Translations under genes and position numbers: made by a program | Assembly (NCBI GenBank): GCA_964019335.1 | Contig: OZ025735.1 | Coordinates: 225,001 to 289,000, forward strand | DNA: 64,000 nt | Source: Diplonema japonicum | Taxonomy: Eukaryota; Euglenozoa; Diplonemea; Diplonemida; Diplonemidae | Direction of reading: 5' to 3' | Notes under the pieces: generated by a model | Told to the model about the DNA's origin: nothing | Seen by the model: only the letters and a program-made list of their open reading frames with translations | Database searches by the model: none | In this document: positions 10,491 to 19,151 of the stretch, one piece after another | Numbering within the stretch: position 1 is the stretch's first letter | Layout of the letters: the number at the start of each line of letters is the position of its first letter

Positions 10491-13400
10491 TTTTTTTCTC
10501 TTCTTTTTTTTTTTCTCCTACATTGCAACATGCGCTTAACACGCACTGGGTGGACGCATCCGCGATGTTTGCAAAACATCAAGGGAGGGACCCAAGCCCC
10601 ACCTACGTTACTGCCGTTGCAGCCACAAGACCCGACTACATCCTGATGAACCCCATAGCTGCTGCAGCGCTTGTGTCCTGTGTTACTGAAGACATAGGCG
10701 TGCCGTCGCATCGAGCGCTAACTGTGACGCTGAAGTTACCAGCCATGCGGCAACTTGTACCCATGTACAAGGTACCCAGACAGCTCAAATGTCCGAACAC
10801 CGTCATCACGGGAACGCCTGGCTTGTTCGACCGCAGAATCTTCAACACTACCCTGCTGACTAACCTGAACTCGGCCATTCGATACCTAGCCGTCGCTGTT
10901 GAGGACCTCCTAGGAGCCGATCTCACACAGCGGGGGCGAGGAGACTTGCGGCAACCGGTGCTTCGGGAGATTTCCGCACCGTCGAATCATGAAGGGTGTG
11001 GGGCAGCGACCTGCAAAGAGAACCAAGTCGCGATCCTTAAGCGGAAGATTAAATCATTGATCCGACGAATGGAAGAAACACCCGCGATAGGATGCATGTC
11101 GCACGAGATGAGGGCACAGATACGTAACGTGTACACCACTGCAGTGCGTCTGAAGCTATGGACTGAGAGACCCGACCCCCAAGATTGGTCTTGTAACGAC
11201 GAGATTTACACGGCGATGGCTGAGCTTAGGGGTAGGGCTGCGAAGTCGAACGCTGAGATAATCAGCCGCAACAAGAGACACCGGAACAAGGAGTACGCGA
11301 GGTGGACTGCGGAAGAGTTTGGCACGGACCGTAAACGTGTGACGGCATTTTTAAAGGATGGTACGGTGGAACAAGAAACGAAGACCACGCAAACCGTACG
11401 GCGCGACAGTGGGCAGATCACCGCTAACGCAGTCGAAATGTTGAGGACCTTGGAGCAGCATTGGGCGAAAGTTTTCTGCCTCTTCGGAAACGGAGAGACC
11501 AAGCCGTCGTACAAGAAATTCAAAGCGACCTACGGACAGTTCATCAAACGCACCGAAATGACATGTCCTCTGATTACGGTGCAGGACTTGCGCGTAGTCC
11601 TCGCGAGAACGAAGAAGAAGACTGCGTGTGCTGTTGACGGGTGGCGCTTTGCTGAGCTCCATTGTCTGCCGGACGATGTTCTTGGCTCATTCGCGGACCT
11701 TTTCAATGCTATTGAGCTACAGGGTCGTTGGCCCGACACTGTGATGACTGCGTTGATCTCGATGCTCCCGAAAAATGGTACAGGCCAACCGCTTGACCAT
11801 CGACCGATCACCGTCACCAGTGTGATTTACCGCCTGTGGGCCTGTGTCCGACTCAAACATGTTCTCGAATGGCAGGAGAAATGGATCGATCCCACCATGC
11901 ACGGCTTCAGGCCCAAACACGGAGCTGACCATGTCCTCATGGACATATCGACAATGGTAGAGGATGCACTCCTAGGTGGGAGGCCACTGTATGGCTTAGC
12001 GCTGGACTTCCAAAAGTGCTTTGATCGAGTTCCGCAGGAGATTGCCCTTTCGTTAGTAGAGGACCTTGGCCTGAGCGTATCCATCACCCGTCCGATGCGA
12101 TACGTGTATGAGAATCTGCAACGCCGACTAAAACTACCGCTTGGGGTAGGCGAGGTGCTACACGTGGACAATGGAATCCTCCAGGGGTGCCCGCTGTCGG
12201 CCGTTCTGATCAACGCACTGCTGTCGATCATGGTCAAAGAAATCGGACACTTGACGAAGGCAAAAACTACCTCATACGCCGATGATGTGACGATGTACAG
12301 CAGGAAGTCAGAACGACACGTACAGCGAGCTGTTGATAGAGTATCCGAGTTCTGTAAAATCACAGGGATGGCTCTGAACCACGAGAAGACGCTTGCTTTC
12401 AGCACCGTGAAGAAGTATACGTCAACTCTACGACAGGGTGGATTTACGTTTGCTACGAAGAAGAAGGTGAAGATCCTTGGAGTCACTCTGTCAATGGAAA
12501 GGAAAGGTAGGGCTGACAACAAGAGGGTGGAGAAAGCGGTCGAGACAGCCAAGAGACTGGCCGCGTTACAACTACCCTTTACAAAGAAAGCCCTCATCGT
12601 GAGCCAATCTATTCTACCCGCTGCCTTATACGGTGCGCCATATGCCCCACCGTCAAACGCGAAGATCGACGCCCTTAGGATCGCTGTAACAGATTGTCTG
12701 TGGGGTCCGTACAACACCACGCGCTCATCGGGCGCGCTCTTGAACATCGCACTACCGGGCCACACACACGACCCTCTTGCTGCCTTTGCCTACAAGACGG
12801 CGGGCACCGTCCTGAGGCTAGCGGAAAATCGAAGAATACGAAAGCGTGCAAGAAAGATCCGGAAGAAGTACACGAAGAATATGAGGTCCGCTGGTCCCAT
12901 AGGAACACTCCTGCGTCTTCTGGAACCAGCCAAGCTCGGATGGCCTTGGGCCAGGGCCCTCTTGGGCGTGCATAAAGCTGCCAGAGGTCATGAGATACGG
13001 CGAGTGACGAAAGCGATCAGAAGGAACGCAGTTGCCAAAGGCAGACCCTCCTTTATTGGTGTCGGCCGCGCAATTGACGAAGTCCGCACTAACGAGGTGT
13101 GGAAGAGTGCCAGGTCCGTGCAAGAGGAACGACTTGGCTTGAGGATGATCACGGGTGCCATGTTCCGCAGCTACCCGATCGTCGAACCAGAGGTACAATG
13201 TATTGGGTGTGAGGCGCTCTTCACCACGCAAGACGAGTACACCATACACACGTTCTGGAAATGCAAGGCACACGAAGAGGTACGCGGTGCACCTGAGTTC
13301 GCCCCTGCAATGCATGCATACAGGCAAGAGGGGATCACACGCTGCCTTGCACTACACGGCATCATCCCTCTGGAATGTAAGACGGAACGGCCAGAGGTAA

Positions 13401-14041
13401 TACAACAGATGCTGCTTGCGATCATCAGGAGAGTGAGCGCGAAGCAGGAAACGAAGAAGGCCGCGGTAGAAAGGTTCCCTTGGAACAGACCGCTGGTTGG
13501 AAGAGGGTGCTCGGTGCCAAGCCTGGATTGGTACAAGAACAACGGACTGAAACACTTCCAAGGGGATACGATTGTCCCAGAAGTGCTCAAATGGCTTCGC
13601 ATGCTGCAGTGGAGCCCACATGGTTCAGTCTCAAGGATAGAGCTCGCACTCGACTTTGAGGCCACGACCAAACAGCTCATCTTGGAAGATACGGCTGACG
13701 TACGTAAGCGTGCAAACCGGCTAGCTAAAGTTCTGACAAAACTGTCAGAGGTGGCCGAAAAGAAAGCACGACCCCCTCCTATACCCGGGAAACCTTTCTT
13801 GACATCCTCCCTCCGATCCATTGGTGCAAACAAACGGATCCGAGGGTATACCTGCAGACCCACATTCGCATCGTACGACAAGGTGCGCTTCATCCTCGAA
13901 CAGCGACTCGCAACCGGTTCACCGGGGAGAGACGACTGGAGCGACAAGTTCGTGCCGACCTACCTCGAACCTACCCGAAGTATCCCCACCCCATCTGCCG
14001 ATAAAAATGCAGCGACGCAGAAGGGTAACAACACAAGATAG
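10481..14041 (+). CDS. non-LTR retrotransposon polyprotein, 5'-truncated
   Basis: Open for 1186 codons, of which the first 11 or so are read through T-runs. From about residue 17 it resembles the end of an AP-type endonuclease: RPDYILMNP near 50, then PSHRALTV in place of the usual SDH. Reverse transcriptase follows with motif A (LDFQKCFD, about 509), motif B (GILQGCPLS) and the catalytic YADD at 599-602. A C-terminal zinc knuckle CIGC-x-H-x-C lies near 905, then a conserved tail with ELALDFEATT. The missing endonuclease N-terminus marks a 5'-truncated, probably dead-on-arrival copy. The RT core has no stop or frameshift, so insertion looks recent. It lies in the same direction as the host gene, in the intron following the Sel1 exons. 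Confidence 0.88.
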   Translation: MSHFFFSSFFFSPTLQHALNTHWVDASAMFAKHQGRDPSPTYVTAVAATRPDYILMNPIAAAALVSCVTEDIGVPSHRALTVTLKLPAMRQLVPMYKVPRQLKCPNTVITGTPGLFDRRIFNTTLLTNLNSAIRYLAVAVEDLLGADLTQRGRGDLRQPVLREISAPSNHEGCGAATCKENQVAILKRKIKSLIRRMEETPAIGCMSHEMRAQIRNVYTTAVRLKLWTERPDPQDWSCNDEIYTAMAELRGRAAKSNAEIISRNKRHRNKEYARWTAEEFGTDRKRVTAFLKDGTVEQETKTTQTVRRDSGQITANAVEMLRTLEQHWAKVFCLFGNGETKPSYKKFKATYGQFIKRTEMTCPLITVQDLRVVLARTKKKTACAVDGWRFAELHCLPDDVLGSFADLFNAIELQGRWPDTVMTALISMLPKNGTGQPLDHRPITVTSVIYRLWACVRLKHVLEWQEKWIDPTMHGFRPKHGADHVLMDISTMVEDALLGGRPLYGLALDFQKCFDRVPQEIALSLVEDLGLSVSITRPMRYVYENLQRRLKLPLGVGEVLHVDNGILQGCPLSAVLINALLSIMVKEIGHLTKAKTTSYADDVTMYSRKSERHVQRAVDRVSEFCKITGMALNHEKTLAFSTVKKYTSTLRQGGFTFATKKKVKILGVTLSMERKGRADNKRVEKAVETAKRLAALQLPFTKKALIVSQSILPAALYGAPYAPPSNAKIDALRIAVTDCLWGPYNTTRSSGALLNIALPGHTHDPLAAFAYKTAGTVLRLAENRRIRKRARKIRKKYTKNMRSAGPIGTLLRLLEPAKLGWPWARALLGVHKAARGHEIRRVTKAIRRNAVAKGRPSFIGVGRAIDEVRTNEVWKSARSVQEERLGLRMITGAMFRSYPIVEPEVQCIGCEALFTTQDEYTIHTFWKCKAHEEVRGAPEFAPAMHAYRQEGITRCLALHGIIPLECKTERPEVIQQMLLAIIRRVSAKQETKKAAVERFPWNRPLVGRGCSVPSLDWYKNNGLKHFQGDTIVPEVLKWLRMLQWSPHGSVSRIELALDFEATTKQLILEDTADVRKRANRLAKVLTKLSEVAEKKARPPPIPGKPFLTSSLRSIGANKRIRGYTCRPTFASYDKVRFILEQRLATGSPGRDDWSDKFVPTYLEPTRSIPTPSADKNAATQKGNNTR

Positions 14042-14108
14042 ACCCCCCACCACGCTGCACACTTAACGCCAAATAGTGTTGCAACCAAAGCCCCATTTTT
14101 TTTTTTTT

Positions 14109-14174
14109 ATATATGAGCTCGCCCGGATAAAAATGTGACATTTTCTTTTTTTTTTTCCCGGACGAGCTCATATT
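14109..14174. mobile_element. 64-bp palindromic relative of the 5143 element
   Basis: Two TIRs of the TATATGAGCTCGYCCGGA family stand back to back with almost no interior (ATATGAGCTCGCCCGG then CCCGGACGAGCTCATAT). This looks like an internal-deletion end product of that family. It sits just after the non-LTR element. Confidence 0.65.
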
Positions 14175-14385
14175 TATAATATTCAATCTTATACTTATTA
14201 CCTTTACAGTTTGCCTATGTGCGCTAGTTACTCCCAACTCCTCTTTTTTCTTTCTTTCTTTTTTTCGCTTTTTTTTTTCCGCAGGGCGCCACCAACACTG
14301 GTCTCCTTTATCTCTTATGTTTTCTTTTTTTCTTTTTCTCCCTGCTTTTAAAAGCCCACCAGTAGACGACACATCAGAAGATGAC

Positions 14386-14416
<31 letters not shown>

Positions 14417-14606
14417 TAAAGAGGCAGAGAACAAAAAAAAGGGGGGAGGGCGGAAGAGTATCGAGCCGTTCTCTATTCTTTTTCTTTTTCTTTTTGTCCT
14501 CCCCCCTTCTGCCTCTTTCAAAACCTATTTTTTTTTCTCTTTTTTTTTTCCTTCTTCTCTCTATTTTTTTTTCTTAATAAAAACTTTCATTAAACTCGTT
14601 TTTTTT

Positions 14607-14648
14607 CAGGCGTCCTGCCACATACCGCAGGTACCCTTAAATGTCTCT
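14607..14648 (+). repeat. dispersed repeat R1, copy 2
   Basis: CAGGCGTCCTGCCACATACC followed by GCAGGTACCCTTAAATGTCTC, between T-runs. It contains a CCTGC/GCAGG stem. It abuts the TTAA target site of the piggyBac-like element. Confidence 0.7.
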
Positions 14649-15053
14649 TTTTTTTTTTAACCCATAAAGGACCGGAGCTGAATATTCAGTTAAAAAAGAT
14701 TTTTTAAATTCTGCTAAGGCATTTTTAGTGCTCTGCATGCCCACTCTTTAAAGAGGGGCCTTATTGCGCGACTTTTTTTATACTGAACACTATATCGCCC
14801 GTAAATTTTTGCATCCAAACTGCAAGGGGAGAAAAGAAATAGTGGCACAGACATTGTTTTTTTTACACCCCATAAGGAGTAGTGCCGAAAGCACTTCTGA
14901 AGAAGGGCCAGTGTCACCGGATGATGGGGATATCCCGGATACGGAATGAGATTACAAAATCGAGAAGGTGGGGAGGAAAATATTTCGCAAGGTACCAGGT
15001 CCAAGTGTACCAGTAGTGGGTCTCAACGGGCTGGAGGTTTTTCCTTTGTTTTT

Positions 15054-15105
15054 GATAGGGCGGCCCTCCAGCAGGGGGCTTGTCCTGTACTTTGAGTTGT
15101 TTTTC
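15054..15105 (+). repeat. retroelement tail repeat R4, copy 1
   Basis: Begins ATAGGGCGGCCCTC and runs through GGGGGCTTGTCCTGTACTTT to GAGTT and a T-run. It nearly matches 35533-35580, the 3' tail of the second non-LTR element, so it may be an extremely truncated insertion or a SINE sharing that tail. Confidence 0.6.
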
Positions 15106-15226
15106 ACTCCTGCGGCTCTAAAAGGCCATCGTGGGGTGGGCAGCAAGCCATTCGAGTAGTATAGAGGCCTTTGGATACTTAAAGGGCTTATAATCAAGAC
15201 AGATATCAAGGTCTACTGGGCACAGG

Positions 15227-16035
15227 ATGAATGATGATACCCCATATTCACAATATTTCAGAACGGTAATGGAGAGAAACAGGCTCCTAAAAATAATGCG
15301 CCAAATGCGGTTTGGGTTGCCCGCTGGTGGAGGAGAAGGAGACACAATGGCTAAAGGGCGCAATCTTATAAATCTTGTGGTTCCTTCTTGGTCATCCCTG
15401 TATGTACCCAAGCGAAACCTTGCTGTGGATGAACCATCATACGCTGTAGAAGCCGTGTCGGGTTCATTGTTTGTGAGCCGAAGAAGAGGAAGCGTTATGG
15501 GTTCAAAATGCGATTCAGACACCGGTTACACTCTAAACATGATTGTTTGTACCGGCACGGGCACCCGGGGGAAAGAGGTAGAGCTGCTCACCGAATATCA
15601 GCACCAGAATTACTGGATTGTCTTTGACAACTGTTTTCGCTTGTCCCATTGTTGATACGGATTTACAATGCGGATTTCCACTGCATGGGGACCATCAGGA
15701 AAACCCGGAAATTGCTCCCAGAATACCCATTCAGTGTCAGCAAGTGTGTGGCAAAGAAATCTTGTCAAACAACATCATCGCAAAAGGGTGGCACCCACAT
15801 CAAGTGTTCCCCGCCGGAGCCGAAGATACCTACCCCTCAGGGTGCACCTTCACGTACCAAGGGTGCACCTTCAATGTGTCCTGAGAAGATGCAAAAGGCA
15901 CGGAATTGCACTGTGTGCAACAAATTAGAGAAAAAACGCACCCAGGCCATGTTCTCGTGCAGAGATTGCAACGTAGCAATGTGCCCTGTGCCCTGTGCCC
16001 TGTGCCCTGTGCCCTGTTTCGAAATCTTACATTAA
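15227..16035 (+). pseudogene. piggyBac transposase remnant
   Basis: Two frames join near 15650. The first holds RNRLLKIMRQMRF, the first catalytic Asp context (LAVDEPSY), CDSDTGYTLNMIVCTG and the second Asp context (IVFDNCF). The second frame holds the C-terminal Cys-rich domain CTVCNKLEKK then CRDCNVAMCPVPC and CFEILH. About 150 residues expected between these blocks, including the last catalytic Asp region, are missing, and a CCCTGTG minisatellite expands the Cys-rich domain (15979-16017). The gene is therefore frameshifted and internally deleted. An acidic open stretch at 14764-14949 may be its N-terminus. Confidence 0.8.
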
Positions 16036-16336
16036 CGACACCTTAAAAACCCATTCTCTCAAATGCTGCTCTACCACCAAAGTTCGGGCGCGTCTGGGGC
16101 TGAAATGCAGGCCGCTTCGCGCTCCAGAAACGGGGTAGTGAAAATAATATAGGTACACACCCCACCTCGCCATTTTATTTTGGTATTTGAACGAAAAGTT
16201 CGAAATCGACTTTTTAGACGAAAAATAGCGGTCCTTTATGGGTTAAAAAAAATACCCCAAACAGAGGGAGAGGTGGGGGAGAAGGGGAGGGGGCAGGACA
16301 AAAAGAAAAAAAAAAAAAAAAAAAAAGACAGCAGGG

Positions 16337-17353
16337 ATGTCAAAGAAATCCTTTGAAGCTGAGGAGCAACGGGCCGCGGTGAAAGAAATGGAACAAGCGG
16401 CAAAGGCCCTCACAGACATTCTGGAAAGCACCGAGGAAATGGGTCTAGAAGAAAGAACCCTCGACCACTTCGAAAGAGATATCAGAGAAATGAATCAAAT
16501 CCACGCTCTCAACCGCGTGGAGAGCATAGTAGGCGGCGCTGGAAAAGGTTGGAACAAAGCCCTAGAAGACAAAGTCGAAACACGACAGATAGAAGAAGAA
16601 GAAACCGAAGGCCTCCTATCCCTAGTAGGCGCCGCAAGAGAAGATGACAATGACGAACCAGCATCAGATCCATTTGAAGTTCAAGAAATGCAACCATTAC
16701 CACCAAGAAGGCCCAGCGAACCAAGAAGATCAAGATGTTCAAGTATAGCATCCTCTCGCATGTCAGTAAGAAGAAACTCGGAAAGCTACCGGGTTGTAGG
16801 ATCTCTTACCCCGGACATGGTGTCGAATATTCGTCGAACTTCAGGAAGGTCCGCGTCTATTGTTAGACCTTCCTCTGCAAGGTCTCCCTCTGCACCGTGT
16901 GTGTCAGCTGATGGTTCCATAGCTAGACGCTCGTTGGTACAAAGAAGGTCCACGGTGAGTTCTCTACATTCAGGGGCAGCACGTCCATCATTCAGGCAAA
17001 GAGACACCAGCTGTACCCGTGTGACGGGAAGGGTCGACTACTCAGAACTGTTACAGGAACAGCAGACAGATTTAACACAGCGGCGGGCTTCAATGAAGGA
17101 GTACTATTGTATGTTAGAAGAAAGAAGGAAAAAAAAAAAAAAAAAAAAAAAAAAATGCAACACCACATAGGCATGTTGGACCAAGTTGAAGATTATCAAA
17201 GCCGGATGCTCGAATCGCTCGACAGGCAGTTGGTGTTCATGGGTATCAATTCTAATGCACCAATGCCACCGGTATGTTAGGAGAGGGGGGGGATTTTTTT
17301 TTTTTTTTTAAAAGGCTGTCGCTGCTACTGGAGGTGAGTACTACTCGATTTAA
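16337..17353 (+). CDS. unknown coiled-coil, Ser/Arg-rich protein
   Basis: Exons 16337-17108, 17171-17271 and 17315-17353 (TAA) give 303 residues. Intron 1 is A-rich (62 nt) and intron 2 T-rich (43 nt); both start GTATGTTAG. The N-terminal 100 residues are charged and likely helical. A Ser/Arg/Pro-rich, probably disordered region spans about 110-230. The C-terminal helix (DQVEDYQSRMLESLDRQL) resembles a coiled coil. The last exon reads AVAATGGEYYSI. No catalytic motif is seen and no family recognised. The exon joins are supported by phase and by continuous helical character. Confidence 0.72.
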
Positions 17354-17940
17354 GAAGAGGGAGGAAAAAAGGGGGAAAAAAAAAACCTGATGCACATTGT
17401 ACTTTTTTTTTTTTTTTTTTTTAAACGGTAAATATTTGCGTCTTTGTGTGTATTAGGAACGAAGAAGAAGAAAAAGCAGGAAGGAAGGCCCCGGTCTTTT
17501 TTACAAAAGATAGATTTCCTCGGTCCCTAACTGGCTGTGAACAAGAATGAAAGTTTCCTTTTTTTTTTTTTTTTTTTTTTTTTTTTGAAATTTTGACATT
17601 TCTTTTCTTTTTTTTTTTTGCACACTTTGCTTGTGACAACCCACCCCCCTTTGTTTTTTTTTTTTATGAGTTCTGTAACTTTAAAAAAAAAAAACTAGGG
17701 ACTGGGAGGGGGAGAGAGAAAATTTTTGTAGTTTTTTTTTTTTTGTCTCGTTTTCATTTCACTTCCCCTTAATTCCCCCCCCTTTTTTTTCCCCCCCTAA
17801 TCTCTCTCTCTTTTTTTTTTTCCTCCCTCTTTCTAATTGTTTTTTTCTTTTCTTTCTTTTTTTTTTTTTTCCCCTCCAAAAATTCTTATAAAAAAAAAAG
17901 GATCGCTTTGGGTACACAATTTAAAAAAAAAAGAAAAAAC
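17354..17940. other. intergenic, T-rich
   Basis: Long T- and C/T-runs with purine patches. No gene, repeat copy or RNA is recognised. Confidence 0.7.
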
Positions 17941-18414
17941 ATGACGGTAGGCCTTGCTGATTGGTACGGGGCATGGGAAGCATCAGAAGTATGCGGTTGT
18001 GGAGAAAGGTGTCAAGTGGTACAAGAGGTCATCTATAAGAAAGTCCCCTTCCAACCTGTATTACTGAGAGCGTTGTGGGAAGTACTACGGGTGGTGCTCT
18101 TTATCTCTACTGCTGGGCTAAGCGATGTTCTGTGGGGTGGGGTGAAGGACAACTCACACGAATGTGTTGCCTTTGCCACATGCTGCACCATGTGCAACAA
18201 GCCTACCTATTACGTAGTTGAGCACTCTTTCAAGGGTCCCTCTATGCGATGCGGTCGGTACGTAAATTCCTGCTCTTCTACGGTTTTCCCCCATAAAGCC
18301 TCTCTTGTTGAGGTCTGTGCCACCTACAACTCCATGCCCTCGGGCTACAATTTACTGTGGTTTAACTGCTCGCATTGGTCAACTTTGTTTGTTGATAAAT
18401 TGGGGTTGCTGTAG
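17941..18414 (+). CDS. small protein with an LRAT/NlpC-like NC motif
   Basis: 157 residues, single exon, starting at the ATG just after an A-rich leader. The C-terminal part reads SGYNLLWFNCSHWSTLFVDK. This resembles the catalytic-Cys block of papain-fold LRAT/PPPDE-type proteins, where Cys follows Asn and precedes His/Phe. Other features are Cys-rich patches (CGCGERC, CCTMCNK) and a hydrophobic stretch (about 40-65, LLRALWEVLRVVLFIS). Possible functions include acyltransfer or peptidase activity, but the catalytic His is not obvious. Treat it as a hypothetical with a suggestive motif. Confidence 0.55.
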   Translation: MTVGLADWYGAWEASEVCGCGERCQVVQEVIYKKVPFQPVLLRALWEVLRVVLFISTAGLSDVLWGGVKDNSHECVAFATCCTMCNKPTYYVVEHSFKGPSMRCGRYVNSCSSTVFPHKASLVEVCATYNSMPSGYNLLWFNCSHWSTLFVDKLGLL

Positions 18415-19039
18415 GAGAACGAAGAAGGAAGAAAAAAAAAAAAAAAGAAGGGAAAAAAAAAAAAAAAAAAACACACCCCCTAGCCTTTTTTTTTTTATTA
18501 TTATTATTTTGGTGATTTGGTAAAACACTTTGGAGAGAATGAGAGAGGAGAATTAAAAAAAAAAAAAAAAAAAAAAAGGTGTTACACCATGATGATTCCT
18601 GCGATTAGGGGAAGAGAAAAAAAAAGAAAACTTGTTTTACATGTGGTTGGGTTGTTAACCCTCCCCCCGACGCTCCCCCTGCAGGGAAGGAGGGGCATTT
18701 AGTTTCCCCCTCCTTTTTTTTTTCTTTTTTTTTTTTTCTCTTACCGGATATGATTTAATTTCGGAACTTTGGGGGTCCAAGAAAAAAAAAAATGGATTTC
18801 GGCAATTTCTGAATTTCGGATTTGGAACTTTTCCCAATTCATATTTCATATTTTCTGTTGTTTTCTCTTCTTTTTTCTATTTCTTTGCTGTCCCCCCCCC
18901 TTTTTTTTAAATTCCCCTTAGTCATCTTCGCGCATGGATAAGCCGTATTCTTCCTATCCTTCTTTTTTTTTATTTTTACGTTTTTTTTTTTTTTTTAAAC
19001 TCCCTAACTTTAACAACAATGCGCACCACCGAGAAGAAT

Positions 19040-19075
<36 letters not shown>

Positions 19076-19151
19076 TTCTTACAAATTTTACACAAACTTT
19101 TTTACTAAAAAAAAAAAAAAAAAGAAAAATCTAAAAAAAGAAAAAAAAAAA
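18415..19151. other. intergenic, homopolymer-rich
   Basis: A-, T- and C-runs only. Short GC patches near 18660-18690 can form a weak hairpin. No gene is seen. Confidence 0.65.

Larger units (their letters stand above)
14657..16246 (+). mobile_element. degenerate piggyBac-like transposon
   Basis: The TTAA target duplications (14657-14660 and 16243-16246) flank 14-bp identical TIRs, CCCATAAAGGACCG. The interior contains transposase remnants on +. TTAA duplication with CCC-starting TIRs is diagnostic of the piggyBac superfamily. A short tail shared with the second non-LTR element sits inside it at 15054-15105. Confidence 0.88.

Noticed and set aside
10319-10711. Minus-strand ORFs next to the non-LTR element
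   Set aside because: Made of T-run translations and antisense of the retroelement.
14285-14400. Terminal exon of the Sel1-repeat gene (GATNTGLLYLL, then DDTSEDDF)
   Set aside because: Attractive acceptor and phase, but the first 40 bases belong to a dispersed repeat (R2-like, also at 8011), so it is more likely element sequence.
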